Shown: piece after piece, positions 15,445-24,768 of the stretch
How positions within the stretch are numbered: the stretch's first letter is position 1
Layout: the number at the start of each line of letters is the position of its first letter
Source of the DNA: an uncultured Clostridia bacterium
GTDB lineage: Bacteria > Bacillota > Clostridia > Lachnospirales > Anaerotignaceae
Length of the DNA stretch: 55,994 bases
Reading direction: 5' to 3'
Assembly: GCA_944377425.1 (NCBI GenBank)
Contig: CALWEX010000064.1
Location: 1-55,994, forward strand
Notes under the pieces: generated by a model
What the model was told of the DNA's origin: nothing
What the model saw: the letters and a program-made list of their open reading frames with translations, nothing else
The model's database searches: none
Translations under genes and position numbers: made by a program

Positions 15445-17334
15445 TTGAAAGACGGTGTGATTTTGGAAAGGCAGCTTGATAAAATAAACAAAGCTAATGA
15501 CATAAAAAAGGTTCCATCTCAAATGCTACCGGTTCTGGCACAGGAGATACGCTCTTTTATGCTTGAAAACATGGCACATACAGGTGGACACTTGGCGTCT
15601 AATTTAGGAATAGTTGAGCTTACTTTGGCGCTTCATTACTGTTTTAATCCGCAAAAAGACAGGATAGTATGGGATGTGGGTCATCAGGCTTATGTCCATA
15701 AAATACTGACTGGCAGAAAAGAAAATTTTAACACACTGCGTCAGCTTGACGGATTAAGCGGATTTCCTAAACCTAACGAAAGCCAGTGCGACGCTTTTTG
15801 CGCCGGCCACAGCTCAACATCAATTTCGGCAGCTTTAGGCATGGCCAAAGCCAGAGACCTTTTGGGCAGTGACGAAAGAATAATAGCTGTAATAGGTGAC
15901 GGTTCTATAACCGGTGGCCTTGCATACGAAGGCCTTAATAATGCCGGCAGAAGTAATACTGACATGATAGTTATATTAAATGATAACGAGATGTCAATTT
16001 CTTCAAATGTAGGAGCAGTTTCTAAGCATTTAAGGGATTTAAGAACAGGTAAGGCTTACTTAAATGCTAAAGAGGGCGTTCACAGAATGCTTGATAAAGT
16101 GCCTTACGGCAGAAAAATAGATAAAGCCATTGAAACAGTTAAAGACGGTGTTAAATACCTTCTTGTATCAGGTATTATATTTGAGGAATTGGGCTTTAGC
16201 TACATAGGCCCTGTTGACGGACATAACTTAGATGAGCTTATTAATGTTTTTGAAAAGATTAAAAATTTAAAAGGCCCTGTTCTTGTGCATGTTAAAACAG
16301 TAAAAGGTAAGGGCTATCGCTTTGCAGAAAAGCTGCCATGGAAATACCATGGTGTAGGCAGTTTCGACCTTCAAACAGGAACTATAATTAAAAAAGCTTC
16401 AAATCCGTCATATTCAAAAGTATTTGGAGATACTTTAACAGAATTGGCTTCTGTTAATAAAAAAATAGTTGCTATATCGGCAGCTATGATTTCAGGTACT
16501 GGCCTTGATGGTTTTCAGGCTAAATTTCCTAAAAGAATGTTTGATGTAGCAATAGCGGAACAGCATGCTGTAACTTTTGCGGCAGGCCTTGCATCAAGGG
16601 GCTTTATACCGTTTTTTGCTGTGTATTCAACATTCCTTCAAAGGGCTTATGACCAGATAGTGCATGATGTATGCCTTCAAAACCTGCATGTTATATTGGC
16701 TATAGACAGGGCTGGTATAGTAGGTTCTGACGGAGAAACACATCAAGGAATATTTGATATTTCGTTTATAGCCCATGTGCCTAATATGGTGTTTATGGCT
16801 CCATCAAACGGCAGCGAGCTTAAAGCGATGATTAAAAAAGCCGTTGATTTAGATTGTCCTGTATCTATTAGATACCCAAGGGATAACGTACCTGAGGAAA
16901 AAATTGATGTATTGCCTGAAATTGAAGTAGGTAAGGCAGAAATTATAAATAACGGAGAAGAAATAGCTGTTATATGCTGCGGCACAATGATGGATAAGTG
17001 CAGTGATTTGTGTGAAAGGCTTTCAAAAGACGGCTATAATCCTATGCTTGTTAACGCAAGATTTATAAAGCCTATTGATTTGGATATGGTTAAAACCGTA
17101 TGTGAAAAATGCCAATTTATATTTACTGTAGAGGATAACTTAAAGGCTGGCGGATTTGGCAGTATATTTGAAAGCGCTGCTTATGACTTGGGAATAAAAG
17201 ATGTAACAATTTATAATTTTGCCTTTTATGATAAGTTTATAGAGCAGGGTACAAGGGAACTGCTTTTTAAAAGATATGGCCTTGATGGCGAAGGAATGTA
17301 TTTAAAAGTAAAAGAGATTTTGGGAAAGGCGTAA
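15445..17334 (+). CDS. dxs: 1-deoxy-D-xylulose-5-phosphate synthase
   Basis: 629-residue thiamine-diphosphate enzyme joining pyruvate and glyceraldehyde-3-phosphate, first step of the MEP isoprenoid pathway whose product feeds the adjacent ispA. Seen: HTGGHLASNLGIVELT, WDVGHQAYVHKILTGR, the ThDP motif GDGSITGGLAYEGLNNAG, VDGHN, IAEQHAVTFAAGLA, AIDRAGIVGSDGETHQG and RYPR. The frame opens at TTG 15445; an alternative TTG at 15463 (MERQLDKIN) after a GACGGTGTG tract is equally possible. It follows ispA by 24 bp and precedes tlyA by 2 bp. Confidence 0.97.
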   Translation: MKDGVILERQLDKINKANDIKKVPSQMLPVLAQEIRSFMLENMAHTGGHLASNLGIVELTLALHYCFNPQKDRIVWDVGHQAYVHKILTGRKENFNTLRQLDGLSGFPKPNESQCDAFCAGHSSTSISAALGMAKARDLLGSDERIIAVIGDGSITGGLAYEGLNNAGRSNTDMIVILNDNEMSISSNVGAVSKHLRDLRTGKAYLNAKEGVHRMLDKVPYGRKIDKAIETVKDGVKYLLVSGIIFEELGFSYIGPVDGHNLDELINVFEKIKNLKGPVLVHVKTVKGKGYRFAEKLPWKYHGVGSFDLQTGTIIKKASNPSYSKVFGDTLTELASVNKKIVAISAAMISGTGLDGFQAKFPKRMFDVAIAEQHAVTFAAGLASRGFIPFFAVYSTFLQRAYDQIVHDVCLQNLHVILAIDRAGIVGSDGETHQGIFDISFIAHVPNMVFMAPSNGSELKAMIKKAVDLDCPVSIRYPRDNVPEEKIDVLPEIEVGKAEIINNGEEIAVICCGTMMDKCSDLCERLSKDGYNPMLVNARFIKPIDLDMVKTVCEKCQFIFTVEDNLKAGGFGSIFESAAYDLGIKDVTIYNFAFYDKFIEQGTRELLFKRYGLDGEGMYLKVKEILGKA

Positions 17335-17336
17335 TA

Positions 17337-18146
17337 ATGGCTGATAAAGAAAGACTTGATGTGTTGCTGGTTGAAAGAAACCTTGTTTCATCACGTGAAA
17401 GAGCCAAAGCTCTGATTATGGCTGGTGAGGTTTATGTTGATGGAATGAAAGAGGATAAGGCTGGCACAAAAATAGATATTAAAAGCGAAATAACAATTAA
17501 AGGCGGCGATATGAAGTATGTAAGCCGTGGCGGTTTTAAACTGGAAAAAGCCATAAATGAGTTTGGTGTAGAGCTTAAAGACAAAATTTGTATGGATATA
17601 GGCGCCTCTACAGGTGGTTTTACAGACTGTATGCTTCAAAACGGCGCAAAAAAGGTATACTCAATAGATGTAGGATATGGTCAATTTGCGTGGAAGCTTA
17701 GAAACGATGAAAGAGTAGTGTGCCTTGAAAAAACCAATATTAGGTATATTACTGAAGAACAAGTGCCGGATAAACCTAATTTTGCTTCAGTAGATGTATC
17801 TTTTATATCTCTTACAAAGGTTATACCGCCAGCACTTAACGTTATGAGTGATGATGCTTCTTTGGTATGCCTTATAAAGCCGCAGTTTGAGGCCGGAAGG
17901 GAAAAAGTAGGCAAAAAAGGCGTTGTTAAAGACATACAAGTTCACAAAGATGTTATAAAAAAAATAATTGATTTTGCTTTTGAAACTGGACTTAATGTTT
18001 TAAACATAAGTTTTTCGCCTATTAAGGGACCTGAAGGAAATATTGAGTACCTTATATATTTAGACAGAAAAAAAGCTGGTCTTTCAAAAGAAGAAGCGTA
18101 TGCTTTAGCTGATGAAACGGCCGATACATCGCATAACGAGCTTTAA
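17337..18146 (+). CDS. tlyA: TlyA-family rRNA methyltransferase / S4-domain protein
   Basis: 269 residues: an S4 RNA-binding domain (about 5-65; RLDVLLVERNLVSSRERAKALIMAGEVYVDG) joined to an FtsJ-like methyltransferase domain with the AdoMet loop MDIGASTGGFTDCML (about 84-98), SIDVGYGQ and the K-D-K-E type SFISL/IKPQFEAGR segments. In mycobacteria TlyA 2'-O-methylates 16S and 23S rRNA and affects capreomycin sensitivity; the Firmicutes homologue (YqxC) lies in the same dxs-yqxC-nadK-argR-recN order. ATG start, 2 bp from dxs. Function as a methyltransferase is inferred from the domains. Confidence 0.92.
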   Translation: MADKERLDVLLVERNLVSSRERAKALIMAGEVYVDGMKEDKAGTKIDIKSEITIKGGDMKYVSRGGFKLEKAINEFGVELKDKICMDIGASTGGFTDCMLQNGAKKVYSIDVGYGQFAWKLRNDERVVCLEKTNIRYITEEQVPDKPNFASVDVSFISLTKVIPPALNVMSDDASLVCLIKPQFEAGREKVGKKGVVKDIQVHKDVIKKIIDFAFETGLNVLNISFSPIKGPEGNIEYLIYLDRKKAGLSKEEAYALADETADTSHNEL

Positions 18147-18165
18147 TAAAAGGGTGGTATGCTCA

Positions 18166-19017
18166 GTGAAAAAAATAGGCATTGTGCCAAACCCACAGAG
18201 GGATAAAGATTTTGATACAGCAAGAGAGCTCATTAATTATCTTGAGTCAAAAAATGTGCTTCCGGTTATGGATAGAGAAACGGCAGAGAAACACGGTTTT
18301 GGAAAATATGCCGTTGATGGTGAAGAACTATATAGCCAAAGCGACTTAATTATTGTCCTTGGCGGCGACGGTACAATGCTGAGCGCCGGAATTAAAGCTA
18401 TGGTATATTCTACTCTTTTAATGGGTATTAATTTAGGTCATTTGGGATTTTTAACAGATACCGACAGAGACGGTATGTTTGAGTCGGTTGATAAGGTACT
18501 TAAAGGCCAATACCGCATTGAACGAAGAATGATGGTAGATGCACAGTTAGAAACAGAAAATAAAATAAAAAACTATACGGCTCTTAACGAAGTAGGCGTT
18601 TATATGGGCGGTGTTGTAGACTCCGCAGTATATGTAAATGATGAATATATAGATAACTTCTATGGTGACGGTATACTTGTTTCAACTCCAACAGGCTCAA
18701 CAGCCTATAACCTTGCGGCTGGTGGACCTATATTAAAAGCTGATTCAAATATGATAGCTATTACACCTATTTGTCCGCATATGCTCCATGCAAGAAGCAT
18801 TGTTGTGGGCGCAGAGGATATTGTTAAAATAAACATTAAAAGCTTTACAAATGACAGTTTAAAAATTGTTATAGACGGAAAACAAGTGTCAAACATGGAA
18901 GTTGGTCAGACTTTAACTGTGCGCAAATCAAACTATTATACTAACATAGTTAAAACAAATAACTTGGGCTTTTATGACGTACTTAGGAACAAAATGTTTG
19001 GTAAGGGAGGCAGGTAG
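18166..19017 (+). CDS. nadK: NAD kinase
   Basis: Phosphorylates NAD to NADP. 283 residues from GTG 18166, which follows AGGGTGG by 8 nt; an in-frame ATG at 18112 lies inside tlyA and lacks such a site. Diagnostic motifs: VLGGDGTMLSA, MGINLGHLGFLTD, STPTGSTAYNLAAGGPI (the NE/D and GDG motifs of the family), and CPHMLHARSIVV. Between tlyA and argR, as in many Firmicutes. Confidence 0.97.
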   Translation: MKKIGIVPNPQRDKDFDTARELINYLESKNVLPVMDRETAEKHGFGKYAVDGEELYSQSDLIIVLGGDGTMLSAGIKAMVYSTLLMGINLGHLGFLTDTDRDGMFESVDKVLKGQYRIERRMMVDAQLETENKIKNYTALNEVGVYMGGVVDSAVYVNDEYIDNFYGDGILVSTPTGSTAYNLAAGGPILKADSNMIAITPICPHMLHARSIVVGAEDIVKINIKSFTNDSLKIVIDGKQVSNMEVGQTLTVRKSNYYTNIVKTNNLGFYDVLRNKMFGKGGR

Positions 19018-19021
19018 CTTT

Positions 19022-19477
19022 ATGAAAATAGCAAGACAGGCAAAAATTCTAGAAATTATAGAGCATAACGACATTGAGACACAAGAAGACCTTGCCCAAA
19101 TGCTTAAAGCTGAAGGGTTTAATGTAACTCAGGCCACAATATCAAGGGATATACGTGAAATGAAGCTTACCAAAATAGCTACAGAAGGCGGAAAGCAGAA
19201 GTATTCTGTAATTAACGGCAGCGATACTGAGCTTTCGGAAAGGTTGATACGTGTTTTCAGAGATGCAGTAGTGCGGCTGGATTATTCCCAGAACATGATT
19301 GTAATTAAAACTTTAAACGGTATGGGAATGGCTGTTGCCGTAGCTGTTGACAACATGCAGAGTAATGATATACTTGGTTCCATTGCTGGTGATGATACAG
19401 TATTTTGTGTAGCGCGAAATCATAATCAGGCAGTTGATTTTATACAGAAGCTTAACAAAATTATAGGCGGGCAATAA
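19022..19477 (+). CDS. argR: Arginine repressor
   Basis: 151-residue ArgR/AhrC. The N-terminal winged helix-turn-helix (about 1-70) shows ETQEDLAQMLKAEGFNVTQATISRDIREMKLTK; the C-terminal hexamerisation and arginine-binding domain has GMGMAVAVAVDNMQSNDILGSIAGDDTVFCVARN with the conserved Asp pair region. Regulates arginine biosynthesis and catabolism; no arg genes are in the window. The frame is open from 18974, but GGGAGGC and the family's usual length favour ATG 19022. Confidence 0.96.
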   Translation: MKIARQAKILEIIEHNDIETQEDLAQMLKAEGFNVTQATISRDIREMKLTKIATEGGKQKYSVINGSDTELSERLIRVFRDAVVRLDYSQNMIVIKTLNGMGMAVAVAVDNMQSNDILGSIAGDDTVFCVARNHNQAVDFIQKLNKIIGGQ

Positions 19478-19497
19478 AATGTCTTTGAGGTGTAATA

Positions 19498-21198
19498 ATG
19501 CTTGATGAACTTAATATAAAAAACGCTGCTCTTATAAAAAGAGCCGAAATAAAATTCAATAAAGGCTTAAATGTAATAAGCGGTGAAACAGGTGCAGGTA
19601 AATCAATGGTTATAGGCTCGCTTATGTTTGCTTTAGGCGAAAGAGCATCTAAAGATTTTATACGTGAAGGAGAGGACAAAACAGTTGTTGAAGCTGTTTT
19701 TACCGACATAAGCAAAAATGCCAAAGAATGTGCTGAAGGTATGGGTATAGACTGTTCTGATGACGAGCTTATACTGCAAAGAACTATAAGCCGTGAGGGC
19801 AGAACAAGTGGAAGAATAAATGGTACACCTGTAACAGCTTCTATGCTTAAAGAGCTTTCAGCTAGACTGTTGGATATACATAGCCAGCATGAATCCCAGT
19901 CACTGTTAAACCCGGCAAAGCATATTGATATATTAGACAGATTTTGCGGTAAAGACATTGAGGAGCTGAAAACAGAATTAACTTTGCTTATAAGCGATTA
20001 TAAAAGCGTGTTAATGCAGCTGAAAGCCATAAGCGGAAATGATGAAGAACGCCAAAGAAGACTGGAATTAATAGATTATAAAATAAATGATATTGAGTCG
20101 GCTGGGCTTAAAGAAGGCGAAGAAGAAGCTCTTTTAAGCAGAAAAAAGGTATTGGCTTCATCGGAAAGACTTATTAAACAGTGCAGGCAGTGCCTTGAGC
20201 TTTTGTACTATGGTAATGGTGACAGTGCCTCAGCTGTGGACAAAATAGGTGACGCGCTAAAAATATGTAATACAATGTCTGCAAGTGACAGTAATTTAAA
20301 CGGAATATTTGAAGAAATCGACAGCGCCCATGAAAGCCTTCAAAATGCTGCCATATCTTTAAAAGAATATCTTGAAAGTATTTCTGCTGACCCAAATGAA
20401 ATTAATACCATAGAGGAAAGGCTGGATTTAATTTACAGCTTAAAAAAGAAATACGGTTCAACAGTTGAAGAAATATTAAAGCGTAAAGAAGAAGCTGTTA
20501 AAGAACGTGATTTTATACTAAACAGCGGTGAATTAAGACATAAACTTAATTTAAGAAAAGAAAAAATAACAGGCGAAATTAAAGATATATGCGGAAAAAT
20601 TACACTATTAAGGAAAGAAACATCTGCTGTTCTTCAGGAGAGAATAACATCACAGCTTCATGACTTGGAAATGAAAAGCGCGCAGTTTGAAATAGATATT
20701 ACGCAAAAAGGCACTTTTAATAATAAAGGCTGGGATAACGTGGAATTTTTAATTTCAACTAATGCAGGCGAAGGCCTTAAGCCTTTGGCTAAAACGGCTT
20801 CTGGCGGTGAAATGTCAAGAGTAATGCTGGGGCTTAAAACCGTTATTTCTGGTACTGAGAATATAGGTACATTTGTTTTTGATGAAATTGATACAGGTAT
20901 AAGCGGCAAAACCGCATCTAAGGTGGCAGAAAAAATGGCATATATATCTGATAAGCAGCAGATAGTATGCATAACACATCTGCCTCAGATAGCATCAATG
21001 GCCGATGGCAATATGCTTATAGAAAAATCAGTTGAAAACGGCACAACTATAACAACAGTTAAAAATATAGAAAATAAAGAAAAAATATATGAAATACTGC
21101 GTCTTATGGGTTCAAACGAGAGCAGTGCCGCTGTAAAAGCTGCTGAGGAAATGATTGAATATTCCAGTAAAAAGAAAACTGAATTAAGAGGCAAATAA
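19498..21198 (+). CDS. recN: DNA repair protein RecN
   Basis: 566-residue SMC-like ATPase acting early in double-strand break repair. Walker A GETGAGKS at 29-36; FDEIDTGISGKTA and ITHLPQIASMAD (signature and H-loop regions) in the C-terminal third; the long centre (about 150-400) is coiled coil. LLDIHSQHESQSLL and TASGGEMSRVMLGLK are typical. ATG start, 20 bp after argR. Last gene of the cluster before a terminator. Confidence 0.97.
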   Translation: MLDELNIKNAALIKRAEIKFNKGLNVISGETGAGKSMVIGSLMFALGERASKDFIREGEDKTVVEAVFTDISKNAKECAEGMGIDCSDDELILQRTISREGRTSGRINGTPVTASMLKELSARLLDIHSQHESQSLLNPAKHIDILDRFCGKDIEELKTELTLLISDYKSVLMQLKAISGNDEERQRRLELIDYKINDIESAGLKEGEEEALLSRKKVLASSERLIKQCRQCLELLYYGNGDSASAVDKIGDALKICNTMSASDSNLNGIFEEIDSAHESLQNAAISLKEYLESISADPNEINTIEERLDLIYSLKKKYGSTVEEILKRKEEAVKERDFILNSGELRHKLNLRKEKITGEIKDICGKITLLRKETSAVLQERITSQLHDLEMKSAQFEIDITQKGTFNNKGWDNVEFLISTNAGEGLKPLAKTASGGEMSRVMLGLKTVISGTENIGTFVFDEIDTGISGKTASKVAEKMAYISDKQQIVCITHLPQIASMADGNMLIEKSVENGTTITTVKNIENKEKIYEILRLMGSNESSAAVKAAEEMIEYSSKKKTELRGK

Positions 21199-21201
21199 CA
21201 T

Positions 21202-21236
21202 AAAAATCCTGATTTATACAATCAGGATTTTTATTG
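21202..21236 (+). terminator. Terminator after recN
   Basis: 12-bp stem AAAAATCCTGAT (21202-21213) with ATCAGGATTTTT (21221-21232), 7-nt loop, T-rich end; immediately after the recN stop. Confidence 0.88.
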
Positions 21237-21363
21237 TCCGCATTTATTTTGTAGTTGTGTGAGATAAAACAAAACACCAAAAAAAGCCTATGCTGTTATT
21301 TGTGTTTAAAACAAAGGCGGTATCTGCCATATATTACAAAGGCCGTTTAAAAAAGCGCAATAG

Positions 21364-21388
21364 AAAGGCGAGCTTTTTGCCTTTTTTG
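21364..21388. terminator. Short hairpin downstream of the XRE gene
   Basis: AAAGGC (21364-21369) pairs with GCCTTT (21379-21384), followed on the plus strand by T-residues. It sits 10 bp beyond the stop of the minus-strand XRE gene, but on that strand the U-tract is weak. Doubtful terminator. Confidence 0.3.
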
Positions 21389-21397
21389 TTGTAAAAA

Positions 21398-21808
21398 TCA
21401 GTTGTCTGTAGATTTGGATTTATATGGTACGGTTTCTTGTGCAACTTTAAGCTGTTGCTTTGTATTGGACAGTGACTTAATTTGTCTTTCAAGCATCCAA
21501 CGCATGAAATCATCCAACAGCTCCCTTTTATCGTTATCAAGCATTGTGTATATGTTCTTAAACTCGTTGAATTGTTCAGGGTAGTCCCTTTCAACATAAG
21601 GATTTCTAATATCATTTACACAAAGGAGATAATCCATAGAAACATCAAAGAATTCAGCAATTTTCTTTAAATCTGTTATTGATGGTTCGTTTCTTCCGGA
21701 TTCGTAATTAGAGATAGCCGTGTAACCATAGTTAAGTATGCTGCCTAACGCACTCTGAGTAAGTTTCCTTTCTTTCCTGAGAGATTTAAGACGCTCTTTG
21801 AATTCCAA
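21398..21808 (-). CDS. XRE-family helix-turn-helix regulator
   Basis: 136-139 residues. An N-terminal Cro/C1-type HTH occupies about residues 1-62: LKSLRKERKLTQSALGSIL, YTAISNYESGRNEPSITDLKKIAEFFDVSMDYLL. The C-terminal half (about 70-136) is helical, contains EFKNIYTMLDNDKRELLDDFMRWML, and probably mediates oligomerisation. The frame opens at GTG 21817, but GAGGTGG overlaps that codon and favours TTG 21808 (MEFKERLKSL). It is divergent from mnmA and inserted between the conserved recN and spoIVB. A 0A-box lies just after its predicted promoter. Target genes unknown; a SinR-like role is only a thought. Confidence 0.88.
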   Translation of the reverse strand: MEFKERLKSLRKERKLTQSALGSILNYGYTAISNYESGRNEPSITDLKKIAEFFDVSMDYLLCVNDIRNPYVERDYPEQFNEFKNIYTMLDNDKRELLDDFMRWMLERQIKSLSNTKQQLKVAQETVPYKSKSTDN

Positions 21809-21869
21809 AATTACCACCTCATCCTCTTATATTTTCCCCGCTTTTTACTTAGGTATTTGTTGTAAAATT

Positions 21870-21876
21870 TGTCGAA
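21870..21876 (+). promoter_or_regulatory. Candidate Spo0A-binding 0A-box (TGTCGAA)
   Basis: Exact TGTCGAA, about 15-20 bp downstream of the predicted transcription start of the XRE gene (minus-strand -10 at 21903-21898). In B. subtilis, Spo0A represses abrB from sites downstream of the start. A single 7-mer can occur by chance in a window of this size, so this is a candidate only. Confidence 0.4.
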
Positions 21877-22004
21877 AAAACAAATGGCATTGCGGATATT
21901 ATATATTTTATTAGTTAGAATTTGAATACCATGTCATACAATAAAAATTAAAATTCACAAAACAAAAAAGAATCCCTACATATACTATACACCACAATAT
22001 TAAG

Positions 22005-22033
22005 TTGAACAATATATTTTTGTGTAATATAAT
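22005..22033 (+). promoter_or_regulatory. Sigma-A promoter of mnmA
   Basis: TTGAAC (22005-22010), 17-nt spacer, perfect TATAAT (22028-22033). Confidence 0.65.
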
Positions 22034-22168
22034 AAATTTTAATTGTATTGTAAAAAATAAATGCCGCCTGTAAACAATATTTTTATACTTAGTATTATTG
22101 CTGCTAATTTTGAAAAAATACTTTAAATGGGTACGGTTTGCAAATTTTAAATATGGAGGAACACTTAA

Positions 22169-23215
22169 ATGAGTGGTAAAAAAGTAGTTATAGGCCTTTC
22201 AGGTGGAGTTGACAGCTCTACTGCGGCATATATTTTGAAAAAAGATGGATATGATGTTACAGCAGTTACAGTTGTTAATTTTGACGGAGGGGAAGAAGCC
22301 GCAGAGGATGCTGCAAAAGTAGCTGAATACCTTTCAATTAATCATATTATACTTGATTATAAAAAAGCTTTTAAAGAAAAAATAAAGGATATGTTTGTAA
22401 ATGAATATCTTTCAGGCAGAACACCTAATCCTTGCCTTATTTGTAACCGTGAGGTTAAATGGGGCGCTCTTATGAAAGTAAAAGATGATATAGGAGCAGA
22501 CTATATAGCTACAGGACACTATGCTAAAGTTGTAAAGTATATACCTACCAATAGACTTGCTGTTAAAATGTCTGATGATATTACAAAAGACCAAACATAT
22601 ATATTAAGCTATCTAACCCAACAACAGCTTGAGTGTACACTTTTTCCTCTTGGGGGATACACTAAAAAGCAGGTGAGGGAAATAGCCGAAAATGCCGGTA
22701 TAATGACTTCTCAGAAGCCTGACAGCCAAGAGATATGTTTTATACCTGATAAGGACTATGCAGCCTTTATACAGCATTATACAGGCAAAAAAAGCATACC
22801 AGGCAACTATGTTGATATGTGCGGCAACATAATAGGCCGTCACAAAGGCATTATTCATTATACCATAGGCCAAAGGAAGGGTCTTGGAGTATCTTTTGGC
22901 AAGCATATGTTTGTTAACAGTATAAATGCAGACAAAAACGAAATTGTCCTTGGAAGCAATGAGGAGCTTTTTAAAAAAGAGGTTTACGCCGATAAGATTA
23001 ATTTTATGGCATTAGAAAGCTTAAAAGAGCCTGTTAGGGCAGAAGCTAAAATAAGATATGCGCATAAAAAAGCCCCTTGCACTGTTTACGCTTTGGAAAA
23101 CGGTTTTATAAAATGCGTATTTGATGAGCCACAAAGGGCGGCGGCTCCGGGACAAGCTATAGTTGTTTATGACGGTGATTACTGCCTTTTGTCAGGTATA
23201 ATAGAAAAAAATTAA
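22169..23215 (+). CDS. mnmA: tRNA-specific 2-thiouridylase MnmA
   Basis: 348-residue ATP-dependent enzyme placing sulfur on U34 of tRNA-Lys, -Glu and -Gln. PP-loop GLSGGVDSS (9-17), first catalytic Cys in NPCLICNREVKWG, GADYIATGHYA, KDQTYILSYL, second catalytic Cys in SQEICFIP, and HYTIGQRKGLG; the C-terminal beta-barrel follows. Slightly shorter than the E. coli enzyme, within the family's range. ATG start with GGAGG. Stand-alone gene with its own promoter and terminator. A cysteine desulfurase partner is not in the window. Confidence 0.96.
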   Translation: MSGKKVVIGLSGGVDSSTAAYILKKDGYDVTAVTVVNFDGGEEAAEDAAKVAEYLSINHIILDYKKAFKEKIKDMFVNEYLSGRTPNPCLICNREVKWGALMKVKDDIGADYIATGHYAKVVKYIPTNRLAVKMSDDITKDQTYILSYLTQQQLECTLFPLGGYTKKQVREIAENAGIMTSQKPDSQEICFIPDKDYAAFIQHYTGKKSIPGNYVDMCGNIIGRHKGIIHYTIGQRKGLGVSFGKHMFVNSINADKNEIVLGSNEELFKKEVYADKINFMALESLKEPVRAEAKIRYAHKKAPCTVYALENGFIKCVFDEPQRAAAPGQAIVVYDGDYCLLSGIIEKN

Positions 23216-23249
23216 ATAATACTTTTTAAGTGAAAAAAATATATAGTTA

Positions 23250-23284
23250 GGACAGACTTTTTACAGTCTGTCTTTTTTATTTTT
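23250..23284 (+). terminator. Terminator of mnmA
   Basis: GACAGAC (23251-23257) with GTCTGTC (23266-23272), 8-nt loop, long T-run. Confidence 0.88.
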
Positions 23285-23390
23285 AACTGAAAAAAATTAG
23301 ATTATTAGCGATAAAATTTTGTCTGTATAACAAATAGATTGTTAGGTTAATTTAAACGTGGACTTAATTTTAATAACGGAAGTGATAAAA

Positions 23391-24656
23391 TTGGAAAAAA
23401 AACATTTTAATATTAAGCTTATATCCTATATATTGCCTATAAGCTTTCTTCTTCTTGGCTTTTATTGTTTAACTCTGCCGCAGCATATTAGTGTTTATGA
23501 AAACAGTATTGCCCATATTGGTACAGGTTATGAGGAGGAAAGCACAGCTGTTATTGAAAATACAGCCGTACCTGTAAAAGAAAATATCGAAATTGATATT
23601 GTAAATGGAACTAATGTATCTGCGGATGATGCCGGAGTTTATAATGCTAAGTTTACTTTTTTAGGTATACCTGTAAAAGAAGTTAGTTTAAATGTTGTAC
23701 CAAGAACAAAACTAATACCTTGCGGCAATATTTCTGGAGTAGTAATAGAAACGAAAGGCGTATTGGTGCTTGGTACTGGAAAAGTTACCGATGAGAGCGG
23801 TAATGAGGTTTCGCCATGCTCTGGATTAATAAAAAGCGGTGACAGTGTAGTTTCGGTAAATGGAAAAGACGTAAATTCAAAAGAAGATTTTACAAAGGCT
23901 GTATCTGAAAGTAATGGTCAAAATTTGGATATTTCAGTAGTAAGAAATGGAAAAAGAGTAGATACAACTGTAACTCCGGTTATGAGCCAAAGTGATGGAC
24001 AGTATAAAATAGGCTGTTGGGTAAGAGATGATACTCAGGGTTTGGGTACATTAACGTTTATTAACCCTGAAAATAACGCATTTGGCGCTTTAGGTCATGG
24101 AATATATGATGTTGATACAAATACGCTTATGAATACATCCGGCGGTGTTATGACTCTTTCTGATGTTACAGGTGTAAGAAAAGGGGAAAAAGGTGTTCCT
24201 GGAGAGATTGAAGGAAGCCTAAATAAAGATAAAATATTCGGCTCGGTTTTTTCAAACACAAATGCCGGAATTTATGGTGTTATAACACAAAAAGCAAATT
24301 TGCCTTTAATAACATATGAGGCAGTTGAAACGGCTATATCAAGTGATGTTCATACAGGAAAGGCATATATTAAAAGTGATGTTTTAGGCAAAAGCGAGCT
24401 TTATGAGGTAGAAATAGAAAACATAAACAGACTGGATATTTCATCAGATAAGTCGATGACAGTTAAAATAACAGACCAAAGATTGCTCGAAACTACAGGA
24501 GGTATTGTTCAGGGAATGAGCGGAAGTCCTATTTTGCAGGACGGAAAACTAATAGGCGCCCTTACCCATGTTTTTGTTAATAACCCTCAAAAGGGTTATG
24601 GTATATTTATTGACAATATGTTGATTAAAGCTGAAGAGGCCGTTGCCAAAAACTGA
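23391..24656 (+). CDS. spoIVB: SpoIVB serine peptidase (S55 family)
   Basis: Forespore-secreted signalling protease which in B. subtilis cleaves SpoIVFA and so activates sigma-K processing. 421 residues from TTG 23391, which follows GGAAGTG; a GTG at 23358 is in frame without a clear site. N-terminal membrane/signal segment (about 8-27), PDZ domain (about 110-195: LVLGTGKVTDESGNEVSPC, IKSGDSVVSVNGKDV) and S55 domain with His236 in GALGHGIYD, the Asp in KITDQRLLETTGG and nucleophile Ser377 in GMSGSP. Catalytic residues are all present. 112 bp before spo0A, the standard arrangement. Confidence 0.96.
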   Translation: MEKKHFNIKLISYILPISFLLLGFYCLTLPQHISVYENSIAHIGTGYEEESTAVIENTAVPVKENIEIDIVNGTNVSADDAGVYNAKFTFLGIPVKEVSLNVVPRTKLIPCGNISGVVIETKGVLVLGTGKVTDESGNEVSPCSGLIKSGDSVVSVNGKDVNSKEDFTKAVSESNGQNLDISVVRNGKRVDTTVTPVMSQSDGQYKIGCWVRDDTQGLGTLTFINPENNAFGALGHGIYDVDTNTLMNTSGGVMTLSDVTGVRKGEKGVPGEIEGSLNKDKIFGSVFSNTNAGIYGVITQKANLPLITYEAVETAISSDVHTGKAYIKSDVLGKSELYEVEIENINRLDISSDKSMTVKITDQRLLETTGGIVQGMSGSPILQDGKLIGALTHVFVNNPQKGYGIFIDNMLIKAEEAVAKN

Positions 24657-24768
24657 TATTTTACAAACACTTTATTCCGTTTTAACGACTTTTCGCGCAA
24701 TATTGATGATTTACCCCATAAAAATATTATATATTCATAGTGCATGAAATTTAGGGGGAGGAATTCTT

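Larger units (their letters stand above)
21818..22168. other. Divergent AT-rich promoter region, XRE gene / mnmA
   Basis: About 350 bp without a gene. It contains a minus-strand promoter (TTCAAA, 17-nt spacer, TATAAT at 21903-21898), a 0A-box at 21870-21876, and a plus-strand promoter at 22005-22033. After that promoter the mnmA leader is about 130 nt and AT-rich; I see no riboswitch structure in it. Confidence 0.6.
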
